Source of the DNA: Firmicutes bacterium CAG:884
GTDB lineage: Bacteria > Bacillota_I > Bacilli_A > RF39 > UBA660
DNA length: 49,447 nucleotides
Direction of reading: 5' to 3'
Assembly: GCA_000433875.1 (NCBI GenBank)
Contig: HF993329.1
Coordinates: 1-49,447, forward strand
Positions 25,012 through 32,519 of this stretch are shown in pieces. Each line of letters begins with the position of its first letter. The stretch's first letter is position 1. Under the pieces are notes generated by a model. It saw nothing but the letters and a program-made list of their open reading frames with translations. It did not search any database and was not told where the DNA came from. A program made the position numbers and the translations under genes.

Positions 25012-26237
25012 ATATTTTCTCCTACATAAAATGTAATACTTTTATTTTTTAATTCAGTATCTCTTATTATTGTTTTATTTCCGGTTTTATTTGAATACAT
25101 TTTTAAATATATTCCATCTTTATAGTAAATTTCATCTTTAAAGAAATTTAGGGTTTGATATTCTGTTGTTGTTAATAAATATATTAGTTTTGAGGTATTG
25201 CGATAACTTATATATACATCATATTTTCCATTATTTTCTTTTACATATATAGTATATCCGTTATTTTCACCTCTTAATTTTTTAATCATTACATATTCAT
25301 TATTTTTATCATATTCTTTAAATGTTAATTCTTCTTTTATGGCTTCATAAACTGTTTTATTTTGCCATGAGCCATCATAGTATTTAATACCGGTATTTTC
25401 ATTTCCAATTCTTATTATTGTTTTATCTTTTATATCTATTTGATACTGACTTTTAGTGTCTTTATCAAATAAGTATATAGAATTATCTACTTTTCCTTGG
25501 ATGTAAGCATCATAGTTAATAATATGGTTACTTCCAATTATATCTTTTTTTCTTGTTTTTAGGTCAATTAATATGAATTCGTTTGATTCATATTTTTTAT
25601 TATAGTCTATTACTAGATATTTATCTTTATAGAATGTTTTTATTTTTTGGTTATATTCATCTTTGGTAAATAGTTCAATTTCTCTAAATGATGTTTTATC
25701 TGCTATTTTGATTCCTTTATAGTAAGTTAGGGCTAGGTAATTATTTTCTGGTAAGTTATTAACATAAAATGTTGAAAACCCTTTTATGATTTTGGTTTCC
25801 AAATTATCATTATAATTTTCTTTATTGTACTCTTCAATATTACTTAGAAAGTTATCAATTTCGTTATTTTCAAATGTGTTATAATTTTTTTGAGTATTAT
25901 TTTCAATACATATTAAATCGGTTTCTAATTTATTGGTTTTGAATATTGGTAAAATACATTCATATTTATCGTTTTCAAAATATTTTATATCTTTTATTAT
26001 CTTTTTTTCTTTTTTATAATCTGTAAATGTTTGAATATAAAAAATATTTTTATTTGTTTTTATTTCAAAGTAATAGTTATTTTCTTCATTTTTAGTGTTT
26101 CCTTTATAGTCTTCTTTGATTATAATGTCATTTATTTTATATTCTTCAATATGGCTTTTTTTAAAGTAATTAAAGCAAAATTCTAAAAAAAAGAAAAATA
26201 TATATATTACAAGGATTGATGTAAATATTTTTTTCAT
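25008..26237 (-). CDS. Membrane-anchored extracytoplasmic protein, probable beta-propeller
   Basis: The 409-residue protein has one N-terminal membrane segment (about 3-22). The long outside part is rich in Lys, Asn and Tyr, with repeated short beta strands such as YLVIDYNKKY, IYLFDKDTKSQYQIDIKDK and IYVKENNGKYDVYISY. That looks like a propeller or DUF-type sensor fold, but no family was recognised. It overlaps rpiB before it and the patatin gene after it by 4 bases each, so expression is coupled. Confidence 0.65.
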   Translation of the reverse strand: MKKIFTSILVIYIFFFFLEFCFNYFKKSHIEEYKINDIIIKEDYKGNTKNEENNYYFEIKTNKNIFYIQTFTDYKKEKKIIKDIKYFENDKYECILPIFKTNKLETDLICIENNTQKNYNTFENNEIDNFLSNIEEYNKENYNDNLETKIIKGFSTFYVNNLPENNYLALTYYKGIKIADKTSFREIELFTKDEYNQKIKTFYKDKYLVIDYNKKYESNEFILIDLKTRKKDIIGSNHIINYDAYIQGKVDNSIYLFDKDTKSQYQIDIKDKTIIRIGNENTGIKYYDGSWQNKTVYEAIKEELTFKEYDKNNEYVMIKKLRGENNGYTIYVKENNGKYDVYISYRNTSKLIYLLTTTEYQTLNFFKDEIYYKDGIYLKMYSNKTGNKTIIRDTELKNKSITFYVGENI

Positions 26238-26662
26238 TTCATCACCTTTTCTTCATATTCTTCTATTTCTTTTACTCTTCTTTGGTGTCTTTCTTCATTA
26301 GAGAATGGTGTTTCAAAGAAGGCATCTATTACTTCCATAATATTGGGGGTTTTTGCTGATAAGGCGATTACATTGGCATCGTTATGGGTTCTTGTTTCAA
26401 TTGCTTCTTCTTTTGTTCTTATAAGAGCGCATCTTACGCCTTTTACTTTATTTGCAATAATACTCATTCCAACACCGCTTCCGCATATTAGTATTCCTGT
26501 TTTGATGTTGCCCAACATTTTTAATGCTTCTTTTGGGTAGTCATCTTCTTTGTCATACTTATTATTGTAGTCTATGACTTTGTATCCTTTATTTGTTAAG
26601 TATTCTTTTACTTTTTGACCAATTTCATATCCGTTATGGTCATATGATAGTCCTATTTGCAT
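26234..26662 (-). CDS. rpiB: Ribose-5-phosphate isomerase B (RpiB/LacAB family)
   Basis: The 142-residue protein has the family hallmarks: YDHNGYE for the usual SDHAGxE, Cys60 in ICGSGVGMSIIANKVKG, and His93 in RTHNDANVIALSA. It interconverts ribose-5-phosphate and ribulose-5-phosphate in the pentose phosphate pathway. The LacAB isomerases share the fold, but a single gene rather than a pair favours RpiB. It overlaps both neighbours by a few bases within the four-gene operon. Confidence 0.9.
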   Translation of the reverse strand: MQIGLSYDHNGYEIGQKVKEYLTNKGYKVIDYNNKYDKEDDYPKEALKMLGNIKTGILICGSGVGMSIIANKVKGVRCALIRTKEEAIETRTHNDANVIALSAKTPNIMEVIDAFFETPFSNEERHQRRVKEIEEYEEKVMK

Positions 26663-27105
26663 ATTATACCTCTTTCTTCATACATTTCTTTTAGATCATC
26701 AATATTATATCTTTTATTATTGTTTAGTTTGGCTTCGGGATTATATTTTATGTATGCTTCCATATCCATTTTGTTATAATCCATTATTATTTTAGTTATT
26801 GCTTTATTTTTATTTTTAGTTACTGTATATTCATAACTTCCAATTTCTTTTTGATAGTTTTTATAGGTTTCATCTATATTTTTTGTTATTTCATCTAATT
26901 TAGTTGATGTTGATGCTTCAATCTCTTCTTCAATTAATATTTTATATACTTCTTTATTTTTATAGTAAACTTTATATTTCGATGTTAATGTATATTCATC
27001 TGTTAGCGTTTTTTTTGAGCATTCTATTTTAGTTTCTTTATTGAATATGAAATATACTAATATAATTGATATTACAATTATTAGTGCTGGTAATATTTTC
27101 TTCAT
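26653..27105 (-). CDS. Anchored small protein, possibly DUF1307/YehR-like
   Basis: The 150-residue protein has an N-terminal membrane segment (about 4-21) without a lipobox. The outside domain has the pattern IDETYKNYQKEIGSYEYTVT followed by KIIMDYNKMD, recalling DUF1307 (YehR) lipoproteins. The match is by eye only. AGAAGGTG precedes the ATG. It opens the operon with rpiB, the propeller-like protein and the patatin gene. Confidence 0.55.
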   Translation of the reverse strand: MKKILPALIIVISIILVYFIFNKETKIECSKKTLTDEYTLTSKYKVYYKNKEVYKILIEEEIEASTSTKLDEITKNIDETYKNYQKEIGSYEYTVTKNKNKAITKIIMDYNKMDMEAYIKYNPEAKLNNNKRYNIDDLKEMYEERGIICK

Positions 27106-27123
27106 ATGTTCACCTTCTTTATA

Positions 27124-27132
27124 ATTGTAGCA
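27124..27132 (-). promoter_or_regulatory. Extended -10 promoter of the rpiB operon
   Basis: TGCTACAAT on the minus strand is an extended -10 box. The -35 position falls in the T run of the rpmE terminator and is poor. It lies about 19 bases before the first gene of the operon. Confidence 0.5.
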
Positions 27133-27141
27133 TAAAAAAAA

Positions 27142-27173
27142 TAAAAAAAAAAGGACTTTTATTTGTCTAGTCC
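27142..27173 (-). terminator. rpmE terminator with stop codon in the loop
   Basis: GGACT (27153-27157) pairs with AGTCC (27169-27173). The 11-base loop contains the rpmE stop codon, and about ten T follow on the minus strand. Confidence 0.7.
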
Positions 27174-27347
27174 ATATTTTTTATTGAATTTTTCAACACG
27201 TCCTGTTTTTGCTTTTTTGCCTTGTGTTCCTGTAAATGCAGGATGACACTTGTTACATACTTCTACGTGTAATGTTTCTTTATTTGACATTACTTCAAAT
27301 GTATTTCCACAAGCGCAAGTAACAGTTGTTTTTACATATTTTCCCAT
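27159..27347 (-). CDS. rpmE: Ribosomal protein L31 (zinc-binding form)
   Basis: The 62-residue protein is a normal short L31. It has the four zinc cysteines (TCACGN and CNKCHPAF), so it is the C+ type used when zinc is available. It has its own strong promoter, a leader hairpin and a terminator. The rpmE-murA-fba neighbourhood matches Bacillus, where rho lies between; rho is not present here. Confidence 0.96.
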   Translation of the reverse strand: MGKYVKTTVTCACGNTFEVMSNKETLHVEVCNKCHPAFTGTQGKKAKTGRVEKFNKKYGLDK

Positions 27348-27365
27348 TTTTTATCTCCTTCCGCC

Positions 27366-27384
27366 ATAGCTTATAATAAGCCAT
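27366..27384 (-). promoter_or_regulatory. Leader hairpin before rpmE
   Basis: ATAGCTTA (27366-27373) and TAAGCCAT (27377-27384) form an 8-bp stem with one G-U on the minus-strand RNA, 13 bases before the ribosome site. Known L31 leader RNAs in Firmicutes bind L31 for feedback control; this small stem could be one, but the assignment is tentative. Confidence 0.35.
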
Positions 27385-27403
27385 AGAAAATTAATTCTTC
27401 CAT

Positions 27404-27432
27404 ATTATATCAGTATAAATTAATTTTTTCAA
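27404..27432 (-). promoter_or_regulatory. rpmE promoter
   Basis: TTGAAA (27427-27432) and TATAAT (27404-27409) lie 17 bases apart, with TG one base before the -10 box. This is a very strong sigma-A promoter on the minus strand. Confidence 0.75.
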
Positions 27433-27452
27433 GTTTATTTATAAAAAATGTT

Positions 27453-27950
27453 TTATTTTATTAGATTTTCTTCTATTATTTCATAGATATTTTCATATAT
27501 TTGATCTTGATTAAGATTTTTTTTAATGAATTCTACTTCATATTTTCTTGATATTTTGATATTATCGCTTGTATTTTCTCCTATTAGTATTATTTTTTCT
27601 TTAGAATATTTTTTTATTTCTTTTAATAATTCATTTATATTTTCTTTGTTTGATGTAGTTGTTACTATTATAATATCTGCTTTTATTAAGTGATTTTTCA
27701 TTGTTCTTGTTTGAACTGTTTTATTTTGATTTATGTCTTCTAGTATTTGATTTAAGTCTTTAGTTATGTTTATATTTTGTTCGAGTAAATTGTTTTCTTT
27801 TAATTTTTGCTTTAGTGCATCTATATAGGAAGAATTACTTTCATTTTTACCTAAACTTAATACATATATTTTTTCATCTTTATTGAAGATATAAATTAGA
27901 AAAGTTATGAACACTATTGTTAATAAAATAATTATTGTTTTTATTTTCAT
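27453..27950 (-). CDS. Membrane-anchored protein of unknown function
   Basis: The 165-residue protein has an N-terminal membrane segment (about 5-21). The outside domain alternates strand and helix (KIYVLSLGKNESN, ADIIIVTTTSN, EKIILIGENTS), recalling a flavodoxin- or SGNH-like fold, but clear catalytic residues are not seen. It lies between murA and rpmE. A terminator follows murA, so it may be transcribed by read-through or from a weak promoter. Confidence 0.55.
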   Translation of the reverse strand: MKIKTIIILLTIVFITFLIYIFNKDEKIYVLSLGKNESNSSYIDALKQKLKENNLLEQNINITKDLNQILEDINQNKTVQTRTMKNHLIKADIIIVTTTSNKENINELLKEIKKYSKEKIILIGENTSDNIKISRKYEVEFIKKNLNQDQIYENIYEIIEENLIK

Positions 27951-27961
27951 TTTATCACCTT

Positions 27962-27987
27962 AAAAAAGTAGTCTATATACCTACTTT
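27962..27987 (-). terminator. murA terminator with stop codon in the loop
   Basis: AAAGTAG (27965-27971) and CTACTTT (27981-27987) form a perfect 7-bp stem. The murA stop codon lies in the 9-base loop, and six T follow on the minus strand. Confidence 0.7.
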
Positions 27988-29241
27988 ATTATATTCTTCT
28001 AATTCAATTTTAGCACCGACATTCTTAAGTTTTTCTGTTATGCTTTCATAGCCTCTTAAGATATAGTCAGCATTTTTAATGGTTGTTGTTCCCTCGGCGA
28101 TTAGAGCAGCTAGTAAAAGACAGGCTCCGGCTCTTAGGTCGGTTGCTTCAACTTCAGTTCCATACAAGTTTTCAACGCCTTCTATGAATAGTTTTCTTTT
28201 ATTTATTGTTATATTAGCACCTAATTTATTTAGGTATTCAACATTATTGAATCTATTTTCATATATTGTTTCTTCAACAATTGAATAGCCTTTACATACT
28301 GATAAAAGGGTTACAATTGGTTGTTGTAAGTCGGTTGGAAAGCCTGGATATCCTTTGGTTGTTATATTTGCTGGTTTCATTTCTTTGTTAGCACTTATTG
28401 TTATACTTGTATTTGTTTTTATCATTTCAAAGCCCATTTCTTCTAATTTATTTATTAGAGCTTCTATATGTTCTAGTACAATATTTTCTATTTTTAAATT
28501 ATTTCCAACTAAGGCACCTGCTAATACATAGGTTCCAGCTTCTATGCGGTCTGGTATTACTTTTACTTCAGCTTCGTGAAGTTCTTTTACGCCGTTTATT
28601 TCAATGGTGCTTGTTCCAGCGCCTTTTATGTTTGCTCCCATATTATTTAACATTTCAGCAACATTTACTATTTCTGGTTCTTTTGCTGCATTTTCAATTA
28701 TTGTTGTTCCTTCTGCAAGTACGGATGCAATTAGAGTATTGATTGTTGCGCCTACACTTGGCATATCTAAATATATTTTAGATCCTTTTAGATTACCAGC
28801 TGTTATGGTATAACAATCATCGATCATATCTATTGTTGCGCCTAATCCAACAAATCCTTTTAGAGTTTGGTCAATTGGTCTTTTACCTATATTACATCCT
28901 CCTGGAAAGTGCATTACGACTTTTTTCTCTCTTCCTAATAGAGCTGCCATAAAATAATATGATGCTCTTAATTTTTTTGATATTTCTTCAGGAACAGGGG
29001 CATTTATTAGTTTACTCGCGTCTATTTCTAAATATTCTTTTGTTTCTTTCATCTTAACATTAAGATGTCTTAATATTTCTTTGATGTTTTCAATATCTGA
29101 TATATTTGGGACATTATATATTTTTACTTTCTTATTGCTTAATAAAGCAGCTGGGATAAGTGCTAGAGCAGCATTTTTAGCTCCACTTATTTTTATTTCA
29201 CCGCTTAATAAATGTCCTCCTTCAATTATAAATTCTTTCAT
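27973..29241 (-). CDS. murA: UDP-N-acetylglucosamine 1-carboxyvinyltransferase
   Basis: The 422-residue protein is full length for MurA. It shows SGAKNAALALIPA at the N-terminus (substrate-binding Lys-Asn) and the catalytic Cys116 in FPGGCNIGKRPID, so it should be sensitive to fosfomycin by family knowledge. It adds enolpyruvate to UDP-GlcNAc, the first committed step of peptidoglycan synthesis. It follows fba by 36 bases, as in Bacillus where this locus holds a MurA paralogue; whether a second copy exists cannot be seen here. Confidence 0.95.
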   Translation of the reverse strand: MKEFIIEGGHLLSGEIKISGAKNAALALIPAALLSNKKVKIYNVPNISDIENIKEILRHLNVKMKETKEYLEIDASKLINAPVPEEISKKLRASYYFMAALLGREKKVVMHFPGGCNIGKRPIDQTLKGFVGLGATIDMIDDCYTITAGNLKGSKIYLDMPSVGATINTLIASVLAEGTTIIENAAKEPEIVNVAEMLNNMGANIKGAGTSTIEINGVKELHEAEVKVIPDRIEAGTYVLAGALVGNNLKIENIVLEHIEALINKLEEMGFEMIKTNTSITISANKEMKPANITTKGYPGFPTDLQQPIVTLLSVCKGYSIVEETIYENRFNNVEYLNKLGANITINKRKLFIEGVENLYGTEVEATDLRAGACLLLAALIAEGTTTIKNADYILRGYESITEKLKNVGAKIELEEYNKVGI

Positions 29242-29277
29242 TTTTACTTCCTTTCACTAATAAAGTATGTTATTTGT

Positions 29278-30123
29278 CTATTTTTGCGACTTTCCAATAC
29301 TTCCTAGTATTTCTAATTTTGTTTTTATGGCTTTTTTTATTTCTTCTTCACCTGATGAGATTATTTTTCTTGGATCATATACTTCTTTATTTTCGTTTAA
29401 ATATTCTCTTACTTTTTTACTCCATACTAATTGTAATTCTGTATTAATGTTTATTTTGGTTGTTCCACATTCGATTGATTTTTTAATGGTTTCATCATCT
29501 AATCCTGTTGCTCCGTGAAGAACAAGGGGAATATTTGTTTGTTTTGATATTTCTTCCATTCTTTCATAGTTTATTTTGGGTGCATCTTTATATAGTCCGT
29601 GACAGCTTCCAAGTGCAGGTGCTAGAGCATCAATGTTTGTTTCTTTTACTAATTTTATAGAGTCCTGTGTACTCGCATATATTGCATCTTTATCTTTTTC
29701 ACCAACTACGCCTATTTCGGCTTCAACGGTTGCTTCATATTTTTTAGCAAGCTTTACTACTTCCTTGGTTATTTTAATGTTTTCTTCTAATTCATAGTTT
29801 GATGCATCAATCATTACTGATTTAAATCCGGCATCTAATGCTTTTTTACAACTTTCGATTGTTTTTCCGTGATCTAAATGAAGACATACAGGTACTTTTA
29901 TGTTTAGGTCTTCAATTAATCCTGTTACTAGACTTACTACTGTTTTATATCCGCCCATATATTTTATTGCGCTTTCACTTACACCAAGGATAACTGGGCT
30001 TTCTAATTTATTACATTCTTCTAGGATATATTTGGTCCATTCTAAGTTATTTATGTTAAAGTGGGGAACGGCATATTTATTTGTTTTTGCTGTATTTAAT
30101 ATTGATTTTAAATTTTCAAGCAT
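29278..30123 (-). CDS. fba: Class II fructose-bisphosphate aldolase
   Basis: The start at 30123 (MLENLKSILN) has GAAGGTG upstream; the in-frame ATG at 30147 would lie in the promoter. The 281-residue protein shows the metal and catalytic set: His82, Asp84 and His85 in CLHLDHG, the Glu in VEAEIG, and later histidines in GSCHG and LHGATG. The loop after it ends in KININTELQ. It cleaves fructose-1,6-bisphosphate in glycolysis; a related ketose-bisphosphate substrate is possible because the motif reads GSCHG instead of GTSHG. Confidence 0.93.
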   Translation of the reverse strand: MLENLKSILNTAKTNKYAVPHFNINNLEWTKYILEECNKLESPVILGVSESAIKYMGGYKTVVSLVTGLIEDLNIKVPVCLHLDHGKTIESCKKALDAGFKSVMIDASNYELEENIKITKEVVKLAKKYEATVEAEIGVVGEKDKDAIYASTQDSIKLVKETNIDALAPALGSCHGLYKDAPKINYERMEEISKQTNIPLVLHGATGLDDETIKKSIECGTTKININTELQLVWSKKVREYLNENKEVYDPRKIISSGEEEIKKAIKTKLEILGSIGKSQK

Positions 30124-30138
30124 TGTATCACCTTCTTC

Positions 30139-30167
30139 ATTATACATATTTTATAATAAAATTGCAA
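30139..30167 (-). promoter_or_regulatory. fba promoter
   Basis: TTGCAA (30162-30167) and a perfect TATAAT (30139-30144) lie 17 bases apart on the minus strand. Transcription would start only about 10 bases before the gene, giving a very short leader. Confidence 0.7.
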
Positions 30168-30186
30168 GTTTTTAATTTATGGCATT

Positions 30187-30210
30187 AAAAAAGACCATTT
30201 GAGATAGCCT
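30187..30210 (-). terminator. Terminator after the mntP-like gene
   Basis: AGACCAT (30192-30198) pairs with ATAGCCT (30204-30210) using two G-U pairs on the minus-strand RNA, followed by six T. The stem touches the stop codon at 30210. Confidence 0.6.
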
Positions 30211-30725
30211 TATTTGAATATATATAGTAGCCCTATTAATATTAAAAATATTCCACCTAGAGTGGGCGCTAGGTGACCTACTTTTTGAGATATTTTATGG
30301 CCAAGTATTAATCCTAGATAGGTTATAATTCCGGCTGTTATAGAAAATATGGATGATGCTTTATAAATATTATTTGTTATTGCTTTTAAGCCTAAGCCTA
30401 CAGAAAAGCTATCTAGAGAAACTGCTAATGAAAATAGGAGTATTTCAATTATACTTTTTAATGGGTCTAATTTTTCTTTCTTAGTTATACACATACTTAT
30501 TCCAATAAATATAAGTATAATACTTACTATTATATTGGGTTTTATTTTGATTATTTGCATTATTATTGTTCCTATAAAGTACCCTATAATTGGCATAATA
30601 AAGTGAAATAAACCTACTATTATTGATAGTGTATATTTTATTTTGTTTGCAATTTTATTTGTTCCATATGCTAGGGCTAGGGAAAAGGCATCCATACTTA
30701 AGCTTAGTGCGATTAAAAGAATCAT
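30210..30725 (-). CDS. MntP-family membrane transporter
   Basis: The 171-residue protein has six membrane segments and the internal duplication of the MntP family. ALSLSMDAFSLALAYG in the first half matches LAVSLDSFSVGLGLK in the second, each with a membrane Asp. The family exports manganese; the sporulation protein YtaF is a close relative. AGGTGATAA lies before the ATG. It directly follows spoIIR, which leaves a YtaF-like role open. Confidence 0.82.
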   Translation of the reverse strand: MILLIALSLSMDAFSLALAYGTNKIANKIKYTLSIIVGLFHFIMPIIGYFIGTIIMQIIKIKPNIIVSIILIFIGISMCITKKEKLDPLKSIIEILLFSLAVSLDSFSVGLGLKAITNNIYKASSIFSITAGIITYLGLILGHKISQKVGHLAPTLGGIFLILIGLLYIFK

Positions 30726-30734
30726 TTTATCACC

Positions 30735-30762
30735 TAAAAAAGCGTATGTTTTACTTTATGCT
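30735..30762 (-). terminator. Weak terminator after spoIIR
   Basis: AGCGTA (30741-30746) pairs with TATGCT (30757-30762) with one mismatch, and six T follow on the minus strand. It sits between spoIIR and the mntP-like gene. Confidence 0.35.
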
Positions 30763-31281
30763 TTATGAATATTTTTCGATTATTTCTTTTACTAATAATT
30801 TGTATTCTACATCATTTGATTCTTCAGCTTCTAATAGGCAAAGAGGTGGAAATAATATACACCACCAGTTGTCACCTTTGCCTTGATTTAGAGATACAAG
30901 GAGTGATTCATATTCTCCGGCATTATAGTTAATTCCTTTATAATTCTTGCTGGGAAAGTAATTTTTTCCATAATTAACTCGATAATTTAGAGATGTGTCA
31001 TTATTTTGTAAAGTTGTTTCTACTTCCTTTTTTATGGTATCTAAATTATCTAAGATTCTGGTTCTTGCTTCTTTAACATCTTTGGTATCTTTTAATAATT
31101 CATATAATTCTTTTTGCACACTTTTTGCGACCTCCATTTTAATTCTTTGGTCTTCTATCGTATTAGAGTTTGCAAGTATTCTTAATCTTATTGATTCATC
31201 TTTTATTACTTTTGTTTCCATATAGGATCCTATTAATATATAAGTTAAAATTATTCCGATTATTATGATTATGTTTTTCAA
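30763..31281 (-). CDS. spoIIR: Stage II sporulation protein R
   Basis: The start is a TTG at 31281, 8 bases after GGAGG; an upstream in-frame TTG overlaps that site. The 172-residue protein has an N-terminal membrane segment and the SpoIIR hallmarks IRLRILANSNTIEDQRIKM, NAGEYESLLVSLNQGKGDNW and WWCILFPPLC. In Bacillus it is made in the forespore under sigma-F and triggers SpoIIGA to process pro-sigma-E in the mother cell. No other sporulation gene is certain in the window. A hairpin covers its ribosome site. Confidence 0.9.
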   Translation of the reverse strand: MKNIIIIIGIILTYILIGSYMETKVIKDESIRLRILANSNTIEDQRIKMEVAKSVQKELYELLKDTKDVKEARTRILDNLDTIKKEVETTLQNNDTSLNYRVNYGKNYFPSKNYKGINYNAGEYESLLVSLNQGKGDNWWCILFPPLCLLEAEESNDVEYKLLVKEIIEKYS

Positions 31282-31314
31282 AAAAATCGCCTCCAATTAA
31301 TTTATGGTGCGATT
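31280..31314 (-). terminator. Terminator-like hairpin over the spoIIR ribosome site
   Basis: GCGATT (31309-31314) and AATCGC (31285-31290) form a 6-bp stem whose loop holds the spoIIR ribosome site. Seven T follow on the minus strand, overlapping the TTG start. It could end the rlmH transcript and also hide the ribosome site on read-through RNA. Confidence 0.5.
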
Positions 31315-31329
31315 ATTTTTTTTTATTCA

Positions 31330-31776
31330 TTATTTATGATATGTTTCATTATTATTTATTTTATAGGTTCTATAAAGTTGCTCTAAAAACATTATTCTAA
31401 ATAATTGATGAGGAAATGTTTGTTTGGAAAAAGATAGTTTATAATTACTTCTTTCTTTTACTTTATTACTTATTCCATAAGATCCTCCTATTACAAAGGT
31501 TATGTTTGAATTAATTTGAAGAGTTTCATCTATTTTTTTTGCTAATTCTTCACTTGTTAGCATATTTCCTTCGATTTCAAGGGTTATTACATAATCTTTT
31601 TCATTTATGTTTTTTAAAATTTTTTCTCCTTCTTTTAGAATACCATTTATATTTGGTTCATCTTCTAATTCAATTATATTTAGTTTTGTATATTTAGATA
31701 ATCTTTTTTCATATTCTTTGATTGCTTCTTTATAGAAGTTTTCTTTTATTTTTCCTACACTTATTAATTTTATCAT
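31330..31776 (-). CDS. rlmH: 23S rRNA pseudouridine-1915 N3-methyltransferase
   Basis: The 148-residue protein is a small SPOUT methyltransferase. It has VGKIKENFYKEAIKEYEKRL at the start, the SAM-binding knot FVIGGSYGI, and the terminal YRTYKINNNETYHK typical of RlmH. It methylates pseudouridine 1915 in helix 69 of 23S rRNA. It overlaps walJ by 4 bases and ends the dnaB operon, as in Bacillus. Confidence 0.95.
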   Translation of the reverse strand: MIKLISVGKIKENFYKEAIKEYEKRLSKYTKLNIIELEDEPNINGILKEGEKILKNINEKDYVITLEIEGNMLTSEELAKKIDETLQINSNITFVIGGSYGISNKVKERSNYKLSFSKQTFPHQLFRIMFLEQLYRTYKINNNETYHK

Positions 31777-32519
31777 ACTGTTATTAATTCCGTTTCTTCA
31801 TTTTGACTAGCGACTATTAGTTCTATCTTAGTGTTTTCAAGTATTTCTGATGTTTTACTGTATGCTTTTTCAGGGGTATTATTTTCTTCACTTAAATGGG
31901 CAAGGTATACTTTTTCAGTATTTGGTCCGATTATTTGTTTTAAATAATAGGCTGTTTCATCGTTTGATAAGTGTCCTCTTGAGCTTAGGATTCTTTGTTT
32001 TAAGTGATAGGGATATTTCCCAGTCATTAGCATTTCAACATCGTGATTACTTTCAATTACATAGATGTTTTTATTTGATAATTTTTCATAGTTTTTTTCG
32101 TGAATATATCCGGTATCTGTTATATAGACAACTGATTTATTGTTTTCAGTTAAGATATAGCCGTTACATTCAACATCATGTGATACTTGAACTGTTTCTA
32201 TAAATAGTGTATCTATTTTTATTTCGTCTTCTAATATTTCATAGTCTAATAGATTTAAACCTAATTCTTTATACATTTTTCTTGATAAGTATACTTTTGG
32301 TTTATATTTTTTTACAAACACTTTTAAACCGGCTATGTGATCAACGTGGGTATGTGTAAGTAAGATTATATCAATATCTTTGGGTTCAACATTTATTTGT
32401 TTTAATCTTCTTTCAATTGTTAATGATGTTAAACCGATATCAATTAAAATGTTATGGTTATTTGTTTTAATATAACAGGAATTACCTTTTGATCCACTTG
32501 CTAATATACTAAGCTGCAT
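31773..32519 (-). CDS. walJ: WalJ/YycJ-type metallo-beta-lactamase-fold hydrolase
   Basis: The 248-residue protein begins MQLSILASGSKGNSCYI and carries the metal motif LTHTHVDH plus later ligands in VSHDVECN and YITDTGY. This is the YycJ/WalJ family, thought to be a 5'-3' exonuclease or phosphodiesterase linked to DNA repair and cell-wall control. In Bacillus it follows walRKHI; here it follows dnaB and overlaps it by 11 bases. No walRK genes are in view. Confidence 0.88.
   Translation of the reverse strand: MQLSILASGSKGNSCYIKTNNHNILIDIGLTSLTIERRLKQINVEPKDIDIILLTHTHVDHIAGLKVFVKKYKPKVYLSRKMYKELGLNLLDYEILEDEIKIDTLFIETVQVSHDVECNGYILTENNKSVVYITDTGYIHEKNYEKLSNKNIYVIESNHDVEMLMTGKYPYHLKQRILSSRGHLSNDETAYYLKQIIGPNTEKVYLAHLSEENNTPEKAYSKTSEILENTKIELIVASQNEETELITV

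Noticed and set aside
28398..28742. 114-codon plus-strand frame opposite murA
   Set aside because: The product is an almost pure Leu/Phe/Tyr string, as expected from the reverse of AT-rich coding DNA. murA is certain.
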